A stretch of 6,195 nt of DNA from an uncultured Alphaproteobacteria bacterium (GTDB lineage Bacteria; Pseudomonadota; Alphaproteobacteria; UBA7985; CAJQQZ01). The DNA lies in the NCBI GenBank assembly GCA_905480445.1, contig CAJQQJ010000014.1:1-6195 (forward strand), in the 5' to 3' direction. Positions 1 to 5,316 of the stretch are shown here, piece after piece. The position numbers were made by a program, and so were the translations under genes. How positions within the stretch are numbered: the stretch's first letter is position 1; the number at the start of each line of letters is the position of its first letter. The notes beneath the pieces are model-generated. The model did not search any database, had not been told where the DNA came from, and saw only the letters and a list, made by a program, of their open reading frames with translations.

Positions 1-461
1 TCAACAGATGCTTCTGTATGACCTGTACGGGCCAATACACCGCCATCCTGAGAAATAAGGGGGAAAACATGACCTGGTGTTACGATGTCACTCCCATCCT
101 TGGATGCGTCAATTGCAACGGCGATTGTGCGAGCACGATCGGGCGCTGATATTCCAGTAGTCACACCTTCTTTGGCCTCGATTGACACTGTGAAAGCAGT
201 ATGGAAACGTCCTTCGTTTCTTCGCGCCATTAAAGGCAGGCCAAGCTGTTCAATGCGATCCCTGTCCATCGCGAGGCAAATAAGGCCACGACCATACATC
301 GCCATGAAATTGATGGCTTCAGGTGTCGCCATCTGGCCCGGTATAACTAAGTCGCCTTCGTTTTCACGGTCCTCGTCATCGACCAGGATGAACATGCGGC
401 CATTGCGGGCATCTTCGATGATATCTTCGATTGGCGATTTGAGCTTGTTAAAGTCTGTCAT
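1..461 (-). CDS. ribBA: 3,4-dihydroxy-2-butanone 4-phosphate synthase domain of RibB/RibBA (3' end of gene outside window)
   Basis: This is the first 153 residues of a cytoplasmic enzyme that converts ribulose-5-phosphate to 3,4-dihydroxy-2-butanone 4-phosphate plus formate, supplying the four-carbon unit of riboflavin. Visible DHBP-synthase signatures are the acidic metal-binding block DDEDRENEGDL (residues 28-38), YGRGLIC (56-62), the TAFTVSIEA stretch (88-96), GVTTGISAPDRA (99-110) and the RTGHTEAS block (145-152) with its conserved His and Glu. The start is well fixed: an in-frame TAA lies three codons upstream of the ATG and no other Met precedes the metal-binding block. There is no Shine-Dalgarno on the coding strand; instead CCTCCT sits about 7 bases before the ATG. 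The gene begins 41 bases after ribE. The window ends within the RibB domain, so a C-terminal GTP cyclohydrolase II domain (RibBA) cannot be seen; plain ribB is the alternative. RibBA is inferred from alphaproteobacterial habit. Confidence 0.93.
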   Translation of the reverse strand, partial: MTDFNKLKSPIEDIIEDARNGRMFILVDDEDRENEGDLVIPGQMATPEAINFMAMYGRGLICLAMDRDRIEQLGLPLMARRNEGRFHTAFTVSIEAKEGVTTGISAPDRARTIAVAIDASKDGSDIVTPGHVFPLISQDGGVLARTGHTEASV

Positions 462-502
462 GAGGGATTAGGAGGCCTGAATTTGTTCTGAGAAATGAAA
501 CG

Positions 503-1111
503 TCAAAAGTTACGAAACTCCATCTGTCGTGCCACATAGCGCGCTAGCATATCTATTTCAATGTTAACCGATGATCCTGGCCTCAATTGTCCGAAACTAG
601 TAACCGTTAGGGTGTGAGGAATTAGATTAACACCAAAGCAACCCTCACCCACTTCGTTCACTGTCAAAGAAACACCATCAATGGCGACCGATCCTTTTTG
701 TGCAATAAGAGGCAGAAGTTCTTTAGGAGGCGTGAAGGTGAACCTTTGAGAAATACCATCGTCGTGGATATCAGCCACTTCTGCGACCCCATCGACATGA
801 CCACTGACCAAATGTCCTCCTAACTCATCACCAAGCGAGAGAGAGCGTTCCAAGTTAACCAAGGTTCCTGGTTTCCAATCACCTAATGTAGTCTTGGAAA
901 GCGATTCAAACGAAACGTCAATATCGAAAGAGTTGCCATGAGCCTGATCGCTTTTCATCTCAACAACAGTCATGCAGGCCCCGGAACAACAGATAGAAGC
1001 TCCGAGCTCAATGCCCGCGACGTCGTAAGCTGTCTTTATCACAAAACGCCGACCCCCATCATCATCTACGGACAGAACTTCACCGACGTCAGTTACAATG
1101 CCTGTAAACAT
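503..1111 (-). CDS. ribE: Riboflavin synthase, alpha chain
   Basis: This 202-residue enzyme dismutates two molecules of 6,7-dimethyl-8-ribityllumazine into riboflavin and the pyrimidine precursor, the last step of riboflavin synthesis in the cytoplasm. The length is normal for the family. The protein is an internal duplication of the lumazine-binding domain. Domain 1 (about 1-97) starts with the diagnostic MFTGIV and carries SGACMTV (43-49). Domain 2 (about 98-190) starts with GGHLVSGHVDG (98-108) and carries the matching IDGVSLTVNEV (144-154). A short helical tail with MLARYVARQ, the part that drives trimer formation in the family, ends the protein. The ATG directly follows the TAG stop of ribD, with a purine-rich stretch (GAAAGAGA) inside the ribD end acting as a likely ribosome site, so translation is probably coupled to ribD. 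The first lumazine repeat has a cysteine-rich CCSGAC where many relatives have fewer cysteines. The symbol ribE follows E. coli ribC/ribE usage; some genomes call it ribC. Confidence 0.96.
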   Translation of the reverse strand: MFTGIVTDVGEVLSVDDDGGRRFVIKTAYDVAGIELGASICCSGACMTVVEMKSDQAHGNSFDIDVSFESLSKTTLGDWKPGTLVNLERSLSLGDELGGHLVSGHVDGVAEVADIHDDGISQRFTFTPPKELLPLIAQKGSVAIDGVSLTVNEVGEGCFGVNLIPHTLTVTSFGQLRPGSSVNIEIDMLARYVARQMEFRNF

Positions 1112-2245
1112 CTAAGTCTCTTTCTTTCTCAATATATGAAGACTGTCTTGACCAATAGATTGGACACTAGAAGTTTCAAAAACCGCAAGGTCAGTCATAG
1201 CATCGATAGACAGCCCACCAACAGCAGGCTTGCCTTCTTGGCCAATGAGCTTGGGAGCTGTAAACCAATAGATCTCATCAACCAAACCAGCACGAAAGAA
1301 AGCCGCGTGAGTTTGCCCGCCACCTTCTACCAGAAGCGAGTTAACTCCCTTTTTGGCCAGCAACTCCAAGACATTTTTGAGATCAAATGCCTGGTCGTGT
1401 TGTGAAGACGCCGAAACCTCTACGCCCTTAGCCTCAAGCTGTTCTGACCACCCCTGTTCAACGTTAGAACCAGTGAAGACCATTAGAGGTCGCTCTTTCG
1501 AATATCTCACCAGTTTAGTGGTTTCGGGCATTTGGCCAGTTTTGTCTAAAACAACAGGCATAGGTGAGAGCTGTTCTAATCCATTCAAACGACAATCCAA
1601 TGAGGGGTCATCGGCAAGAACAGTCCCTATGCCCACCAGAATAGAATCGTTTTCGGCTCTCAATCTGTGTCCGTAAGCCCGTGCTTCTGACCCGGTGATC
1701 CATTTGCTTTCGCCTGATGCGAGAGCTGTTCTACCATCAATACTGGAAGCAATCTTCAGGCTAACAAAGGGACGGTATCGTTCGACACGAGAGAGAAAGC
1801 CGCGGTTTGTTTCCTTGGCGCCCTCTTCACAAAGGCCAACATGTACAGAAATGCCCGAGGCTTTAAGCCGGGTAACACCGCGTCCAGAAACTCTAGGATC
1901 AGGGTCCAAGGTCGCAACATAAACGAAACTCACACCAGCATTAATCAACGCGTCGCAGCAGGGGCCAGTTTTACCATGATGAGAACAAGGCTCCAGCGTC
2001 ACATAGGCAGTTCCTGAGCGAGCTGAATCACCTGCTTGAGCCAACGCTATTGTTTCCGCATGAGGACGACCGCCATAAGCGGTTCTAGCACTGCCAACAA
2101 TTCGGCCTTTGGGATCCACAATGACACAACCTACAGAAGGGTTTTCAGCTGTTGACCCTAGGCCTGCACGAGCGAGATTCAGTGCAGCCTGCATGTTGGC
2201 AGCATGTCGGACGTTGGTGGTGTTATTTGTCGAGTTTTCGATCAT
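1112..2245 (-). CDS. ribD: Bifunctional diaminohydroxyphosphoribosylaminopyrimidine deaminase / 5-amino-6-(5-phosphoribosylamino)uracil reductase
   Basis: RibD carries out the second and third steps of riboflavin synthesis: zinc-dependent deamination of the pyrimidine made from GTP, then NADPH-dependent reduction of its ribosyl side chain. With the ATG at 2245 it has 377 residues, usual for the fusion. The N-terminal deaminase domain (about 12-150) shows NPSVGCVIV (35-43), the zinc and proton-shuttle motif HAE (62-64) and PCSHHGKTGPC (86-96), giving ligands His62, Cys87 and Cys96. The C-terminal reductase domain (about 158-373) shows KIASSIDGR (164-172), WITGSEAR (182-189), ILVGIGTVLADDPSL (202-216) and LLVEGGG (304-310). 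The reading frame stays open to 2365, but those extra 40 residues overlap nrdR codons and precede the normal RibD start. Met at 2245 suits the family best, though its ribosome site is weak (AAGCAG). The start lies inside the 3' end of nrdR, overlapping it by 23 bases, which suggests translational coupling. A later Met (2194) is possible but would crowd the domain. Confidence 0.95.
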   Translation of the reverse strand: MIENSTNNTTNVRHAANMQAALNLARAGLGSTAENPSVGCVIVDPKGRIVGSARTAYGGRPHAETIALAQAGDSARSGTAYVTLEPCSHHGKTGPCCDALINAGVSFVYVATLDPDPRVSGRGVTRLKASGISVHVGLCEEGAKETNRGFLSRVERYRPFVSLKIASSIDGRTALASGESKWITGSEARAYGHRLRAENDSILVGIGTVLADDPSLDCRLNGLEQLSPMPVVLDKTGQMPETTKLVRYSKERPLMVFTGSNVEQGWSEQLEAKGVEVSASSQHDQAFDLKNVLELLAKKGVNSLLVEGGGQTHAAFFRAGLVDEIYWFTAPKLIGQEGKPAVGGLSIDAMTDLAVFETSSVQSIGQDSLHILRKKET

Positions 2246-2705
2246 CTGCTTGAGGGGACGAACCAATTTGGCCGATAAAGTCTTCAAAATCACTGGCCTC
2301 ACGAAAATCGCGATAAACCGATGCAAACCGAACATAGGCGACCTGATCCAACGAATGGAGTGCATCCATTATTTTTTGGCCGACTAATCCTGTTGGTATT
2401 TCTGACTCTCCGGTACTTTCTAGCTGACGGACGATTGCGGAAATGACGTGTTCTACCTTTTCCGGCTCAACAGGTCTCTTTCTCAGAGAAATTTGGACGG
2501 ACCTTGCAAGTTTCTCCCGATCAAACGGCTCCTTGGCGCCATTGGATTTAACGACAGTCAGTTCTCTTAGTTGGACCCTTTCAAACGTCGTGAAACGAGC
2601 GCCGCAAGACACACAGTGACGACGTCGACGAATAGCACCGTTGTCCTCTGTTGGTCGAGAGTCTTTGACCTGGGTATCGTCGTTACTGCAAAAAGGACAC
2701 TGCAT
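2223..2705 (-). CDS. nrdR: Transcriptional repressor NrdR
   Basis: NrdR represses ribonucleotide reductase genes by binding NrdR boxes according to the ATP/dATP state it senses. This copy is 160 residues, close to the family's usual 150-160. The N-terminal zinc ribbon has two CxxC pairs (Cys3/Cys6 and Cys31/Cys34) and the typical basic run IRRRRHC with GARFTTFER (35-43). The ATP-cone domain spans about 49-139, starting LTVVKSNG and ending with VRFASVYRDF (125-134), a strong family signature. The last 20 or so residues are an unconserved polar tail whose codons overlap the start of ribD. The ATG at 2705 has a good ribosome site, AGGAAG, about 7 bases upstream. It follows glyA after 100 bases, so it may be read through from glyA or have its own promoter. 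No ribonucleotide reductase gene lies in the window, so its targets are elsewhere; placement beside glyA and the rib genes is typical of alphaproteobacteria. Confidence 0.96.
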   Translation of the reverse strand: MQCPFCSNDDTQVKDSRPTEDNGAIRRRRHCVSCGARFTTFERVQLRELTVVKSNGAKEPFDREKLARSVQISLRKRPVEPEKVEHVISAIVRQLESTGESEIPTGLVGQKIMDALHSLDQVAYVRFASVYRDFREASDFEDFIGQIGSSPQADDRKLDK

Positions 2706-2805
2706 GGAAACTTCCTGTTACTTAAATTCGCCCATCAATATAGAGGGGTGTTTAAAGGAAGACTCCAGGCGGGTCTACTTTTTCTTGTGGTTATCGTAGA
2801 AAATA

Positions 2806-4098
2806 CTAAGAAGCAAAATCGTAAACTGGGAAACGATCACATAGCTGCTTCACTTCAGCCGCTACTTCGCGTTCAACAGCTGAGTTATCTTCTGGATTAG
2901 CGGCTAGTCCATCAACAACTTTAGCAATCAACTCACCAACTTTTCTAAACTCTTCAGTGCCAAACCCTCTGGTTGTCGCAGCTGGCGTGCCCAAACGAAT
3001 GCCTGAAGTAATCATTGGCTTGGCTGTGTCGAATGGGACTGAGTTCTTGTTACATGTAATTAGCGCTTGGTGCAGACTATGTTCCGTTGCTTTACCAGTA
3101 ACGCCTTTAGGACGCAGGTCAACCAGCATCAAATGCGTGTCAGTTCCACCAGAAACAATATCAACACCAGAATTCACTAGTACTTCTGCCAAAACATTCG
3201 CGTTCTCTACAACACTAGCAATATAGTTTTTGAACTCAGGTTGAAGGGCTTCACCGAATGCAATCGCCTTAGCGGCGATAACGTGCATCAAAGGGCCACC
3301 TTGCAGACCTGGGAAAACGGCAGAGTTGATTTTCTTGCCGATGTCCAAGTCATTTGACAGAATCATTCCACCGCGTGGGCCACGCAGCGTTTTATGTGTT
3401 GTGGTTGTGACCACATGGGCATGTGGCAAGGGGCTTGGATGAGCACCTGTAGCAACTAAGCCAGCAATGTGAGCCATATCCACCCAGAAGTAAGCACCGA
3501 CTTTATCAGCAATTTCACGGAACCGTGCGAAATCCAATTCACGAGGATAGGCAGAACCACCAGCGATAATAATTGTTGGCTTGTGTTCAATCGCCAGCTT
3601 TTCAACTTCATCATAATCAATCTGATGAGTGTCTGTGCGAACGCCGTAACCAACAGCGTTGAACCATTTACCTGAAAGGTTAGGCGCCGCACCGTGTGTC
3701 AGGTGACCGCCATGAGCCAGAGACAAGCCTAAGATAGTGTCACCTGGTTTAGCGAGCGCAAGATTAACAGCTTGGTTTGCTTGCGCACCGGAATGAGGCT
3801 GAACATTAACATATTCACAGTTAAACAGCTGCTTAGCGCGGCTAATTGCCAACTCTTCTGCAACATCAACATGCTCGCAACCACCATAGTAGCGACGACC
3901 CGCATAGCCTTCGGCGTACTTGTTGGTCATGACAGAGCCTTGGGCCTCCATCACGGCTCTAGACACGATGTTCTCAGAGGCGATCAATTCGATTTGATTT
4001 TGTTGACGATTTAGTTCGCCGCCAATTGCGTTCATCACTTCAGAATCTTGATCAGACACTGATCCATTCCAAAATGCTTGAGTTTGTGTCCACGCCAT
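2806..4098 (-). CDS. glyA: Serine hydroxymethyltransferase
   Basis: GlyA interconverts serine plus tetrahydrofolate with glycine plus 5,10-methylenetetrahydrofolate, the main source of one-carbon units for purines, thymidylate and methionine. It is a cytoplasmic PLP enzyme. With the start at 4098 it has 430 residues, normal for the family. Visible motifs are IELIASEN (36-43), TNKYAEGYAGRRYYGG (58-73), the PHSGAQAN cofactor region (101-108), SLAHGGHLTHG (126-136), the DMAHIAGL block (207-214) that includes the PLP-contacting Asp207, the TTTTHKTLRGPRGG block with the Schiff-base Lys236, and TSGIRLGTPAATTRG (364-378). The frame also offers GTG at 4113 and ATG at 4110, but neither has a ribosome site, whereas ATG at 4098 has TGGAG six bases upstream and gives the ordinary N-terminus. 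The gene lies 87 bases downstream of rpiB across an AT-rich gap and 100 bases before nrdR. No glycine riboswitch was recognised upstream. Confidence 0.97.
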   Translation of the reverse strand: MAWTQTQAFWNGSVSDQDSEVMNAIGGELNRQQNQIELIASENIVSRAVMEAQGSVMTNKYAEGYAGRRYYGGCEHVDVAEELAISRAKQLFNCEYVNVQPHSGAQANQAVNLALAKPGDTILGLSLAHGGHLTHGAAPNLSGKWFNAVGYGVRTDTHQIDYDEVEKLAIEHKPTIIIAGGSAYPRELDFARFREIADKVGAYFWVDMAHIAGLVATGAHPSPLPHAHVVTTTTHKTLRGPRGGMILSNDLDIGKKINSAVFPGLQGGPLMHVIAAKAIAFGEALQPEFKNYIASVVENANVLAEVLVNSGVDIVSGGTDTHLMLVDLRPKGVTGKATEHSLHQALITCNKNSVPFDTAKPMITSGIRLGTPAATTRGFGTEEFRKVGELIAKVVDGLAANPEDNSAVEREVAAEVKQLCDRFPVYDFAS

Positions 4099-4104
4099 AA
4101 TTTG

Positions 4105-4108
4105 CTCC
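4105..4108 (-). promoter_or_regulatory. Ribosome binding site that selects the glyA start
   Basis: The coding strand reads GGAG followed by six bases and then ATG at 4098. The two upstream in-frame candidates (ATG at 4110 and GTG at 4113) are preceded by pyrimidine-rich sequence with no such match. This places the start at 4098 and shortens the longest reading frame by five residues. Confidence 0.7.
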
Positions 4109-4185
4109 ATCACAGCAGAAATAAGTAAAAGTAAGTTCTGTTTTTTAAAAGAAGTAGAGATGAATAATATGGCTTAATCGCCACT

Positions 4186-4641
4186 TTATCCCAATTTAGC
4201 GACCCGGCCTTCGTGACGCCCGCCACCAAACGACGCACCCAAAAAGGCTCGCAAGCAATCCAGGCCTGTTTCAAGGCCAACAGTTCTTGATCCAAGCACT
4301 AAAACATTGGCGTCATTGTGCTCTTTACACAGACGTGAGGTCGTCACATCATGGCAAAGGGCGGCTCTGATATGGGGATGTCTGTTAGCTGCGATCGAAA
4401 TCCCGATGCCTGTTCCACAAACTAGAACACCGGTGGTATCTGGATTTTCGTTCAGGTATTTGGCCAAGAGATCAGCAAAGTCAGGGTAGTCAACCGATTG
4501 AGAGTCATCGGCGCCGAGGTCCAAGACTTCATAACCGTTCTCGACGGCCCAATCCAACAAAGGTTTCTTCAAGGGAAAACCAGCGTGATCCGAAGCAAAA
4601 ACGAGCTTTTTTGGTGGCCAATTGGCTTGGGTTCGCGGCAA
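4186..4641 (-). CDS. rpiB: Ribose-5-phosphate isomerase B (RpiB/LacAB family), TTG start
   Basis: RpiB interconverts ribose-5-phosphate and ribulose-5-phosphate in the non-oxidative pentose phosphate pathway. The 151-residue length matches the family. Seen in order: FASDHAGFPLK (15-25) with the active-site Asp/His pair, DLGADD (41-46), the VDYPDFA segment (50-56), the CGTGIGISIAANR phosphate-binding and catalytic loop (75-87) with Cys75, CHDV (96-99), HNDANVLVLGSR (108-119), and a C-terminal GGGRHEGRVAKL (139-150) like the GGRH..RV ending of relatives. The start codon is TTG. The reading frame contains no internal Met, and AGGAG lies eight bases upstream, so TTG is well supported. The gene follows the MarR gene after 63 bases and precedes glyA by 87. 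Product and substrate link to the rib genes downstream, because ribulose-5-phosphate feeds the RibB reaction. Related RpiB-fold sugar isomerases (for example allose- or galactose-6-phosphate isomerases) are less likely given the gene order. Confidence 0.94.
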   Translation of the reverse strand: MPRTQANWPPKKLVFASDHAGFPLKKPLLDWAVENGYEVLDLGADDSQSVDYPDFADLLAKYLNENPDTTGVLVCGTGIGISIAANRHPHIRAALCHDVTTSRLCKEHNDANVLVLGSRTVGLETGLDCLRAFLGASFGGGRHEGRVAKLG

Positions 4642-4649
4642 GGCGGTTT

Positions 4650-4654
4650 CTCCT
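4650..4654 (-). promoter_or_regulatory. Ribosome binding site for the TTG start of rpiB
   Basis: The coding strand reads AGGAG, eight bases before the TTG codon at 4641. There is no ATG or GTG near the beginning of the RpiB domain, so this site decides the start. Translation probably initiates with formyl-methionine at TTG, at lower efficiency than from ATG. Confidence 0.75.
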
Positions 4655-4704
4655 GTTAGATTAGGAGTCTGATAACCTATCTTTAAGGACAGCTCTAGAT
4701 CTTT

Positions 4705-5163
4705 TTAAGAAGATCCGTAGCCACCAACGGCTGCGGACCAAAACCGGTCAAGACGCTGTAGGGTGTCATTTGATTGGTTGAAATCCTCGATCTTCAGTTC
4801 TACGCCGTCGAAGTTGTGCGTATGCCGCGAAAACATTTCTTCGAGCAGTTCCCGAATTTTATGGCCTTTTTCGGTCAATTGAACTCTGTAGGAACGACGG
4901 TCATGGGCTGAACGAGTATGTGACACGTAACCATAATCTACTAACTTCTTGAGATTGTATGAGACGTTTGAGCCATGATAACATCCACGAAGCGTAAGTT
5001 CGCCAACGGTCAGTTCTTCTTCACCGATGTTAAAAAGAATAAGCGCCTGGATATTATTGATGTCTCTAATACCAGACCGGTCAAGCTCAGCCTTGATAAC
5101 TTCGAGACAACGACGATGGAGTCTTTCGACCAATGCAATTGTCTCAAGATAAGTACTATTCAT
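4705..5163 (-). CDS. MarR-family winged-helix transcriptional regulator (LdtR-like)
   Basis: This is a 152-residue dimeric DNA-binding regulator of the MarR superfamily. The N-terminal helix (about 1-30, ETIALVERLHRRCLEVIKAEL) and the C-terminal helices (about 100-145) form the expected dimer interface. The winged helix-turn-helix lies between: helices around 35-60 (INNIQALILFNIGEEELTVGEL), a recognition helix at about 65-76 (SNVSYNLKKLVD) and a wing at 85-97 with the MarR signature DRRS (88-91). The RGxYxGSNVSYNLKKLV block resembles, from memory, the alphaproteobacterial LdtR group, which controls an L,D-transpeptidase and stress genes in rhizobial relatives; the ligand and targets here are not visible. 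The ATG at 5163 has GGAG ten bases upstream. It lies at the head of the rpiB-glyA-nrdR-rib block, 63 bases before rpiB, with a 153-base promoter-like gap upstream containing a dyad that could be its own operator. MarR function is confident; LdtR orthology is tentative. Confidence 0.9.
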   Translation of the reverse strand: MNSTYLETIALVERLHRRCLEVIKAELDRSGIRDINNIQALILFNIGEEELTVGELTLRGCYHGSNVSYNLKKLVDYGYVSHTRSAHDRRSYRVQLTEKGHKIRELLEEMFSRHTHNFDGVELKIEDFNQSNDTLQRLDRFWSAAVGGYGSS

Positions 5164-5206
5164 TCAGTTTTTGCTCCACTGGCTGCGCTTCTTGTCGTCT
5201 TACCAG

Positions 5207-5235
5207 CTCTTTGCTCTTAACGACCAACCTGTCAA
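5207..5235 (-). promoter_or_regulatory. Candidate sigma-70 promoter for the MarR gene
   Basis: The coding strand has a perfect -35 hexamer TTGACA at 5235-5230. At a 17-base spacing the -10 position reads AAAGAG (5212-5207), a poor match to TATAAT. The location, about 45-70 bases upstream of the MarR ATG in an otherwise AT-rich gap, is sensible, but the weak -10 keeps this a candidate only. Weak basal activity or activator dependence would fit. Confidence 0.4.
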
Positions 5236-5264
5236 TTAGCCAAATTTTGCCATTTTAGCAATTG
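5233..5264. promoter_or_regulatory. Operator-like nested dyad upstream of the MarR gene
   Basis: On the plus strand two overlapping inverted repeats can be read. TTGCCATTTTAGCAA (5247-5261) has arms TTGC-A / T-GCAA, and GCCAAATTTTGC (5239-5250) matches its reverse complement at 10 of 12 positions. An outer pair CAATT (5233-5237) and AATTG (5260-5264) brackets both. The TTGC...GCAA arms resemble known MarR-family operators (E. coli MarR sites are of the TTGCC-nn-GGCAA type). The element overlaps the candidate -35 hexamer, where a bound repressor would block RNA polymerase. Autoregulation by the adjacent MarR protein is an inference; AT-rich intergenic DNA yields chance dyads. Confidence 0.4.
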
Positions 5265-5282
5265 TTGATATGCCTATTTCAC

Positions 5283-5300
5283 ATCCCTTTAAAGAGGGAT
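5283..5300 (-). terminator. Small hairpin after the hydrolase gene, possible weak terminator
   Basis: A perfect 6-base-pair stem (ATCCCT / AGGGAT) with a 6-base loop begins 17 bases after the stop codon of the 3-hydroxyisobutyryl-CoA hydrolase. On the minus strand it is not followed by a T-run (GTGAAATAGG), so it is not a classical intrinsic terminator; the plus-strand side is followed by TTATAAAAAC, also poor. Its position between two probable transcription units is the main argument for a role in ending or protecting the upstream transcript. Confidence 0.3.
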
Positions 5301-5316
5301 TTATAAAAACAGTCAT

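Noticed and set aside
85..471. Plus-strand open frame of 128 codons opposite ribBA
   Set aside because: It is the antisense shadow of the well-conserved DHBP synthase domain; its serine- and arginine-rich composition is typical of a shadow frame.
462..502. FMN riboswitch in the rib gene gaps
   Set aside because: The gaps before ribD, ribE and ribBA are absent or only 41 bases long, far too short for the conserved RFN element, and none of its conserved segments was seen.
938..1405. Plus-strand open frame of 155 codons opposite ribE and ribD
   Set aside because: It lies antisense to the conserved C-terminal part of RibD and the N-terminal half of RibE, has no recognisable domain or ribosome site, and reads as low-information sequence.
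2246..2365. N-terminal extension of RibD by 40 residues to the ATG at 2365
   Set aside because: The extra codons are antisense-free but coincide with the conserved ATP-cone end of NrdR in another frame, have no family resemblance, and RibD proteins normally start just before the HAANMQAAL-type region reached from 2245.
2760..2776. Hairpin AGACCC-GCCT-GG(A)GTCT after glyA as a terminator
   Set aside because: The stem is short with a bulge, and on the coding strand only TCCTTTAAA follows. The plus-strand side has a better T-run, but no plus-strand gene ends there.
4099..4185. Glycine riboswitch or clear promoter before glyA
   Set aside because: The 87-base gap is AT-rich and pyrimidine-rich on the coding strand, with no paired aptamer structure and no convincing -35/-10 pair.
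4693..4713. Inverted repeat GATCTT...AAGATC around the MarR stop codon as a terminator
   Set aside because: The 6-base-pair stem is AT-rich, includes the stop codon, and is not followed by a T-run on the coding strand; too weak to call.
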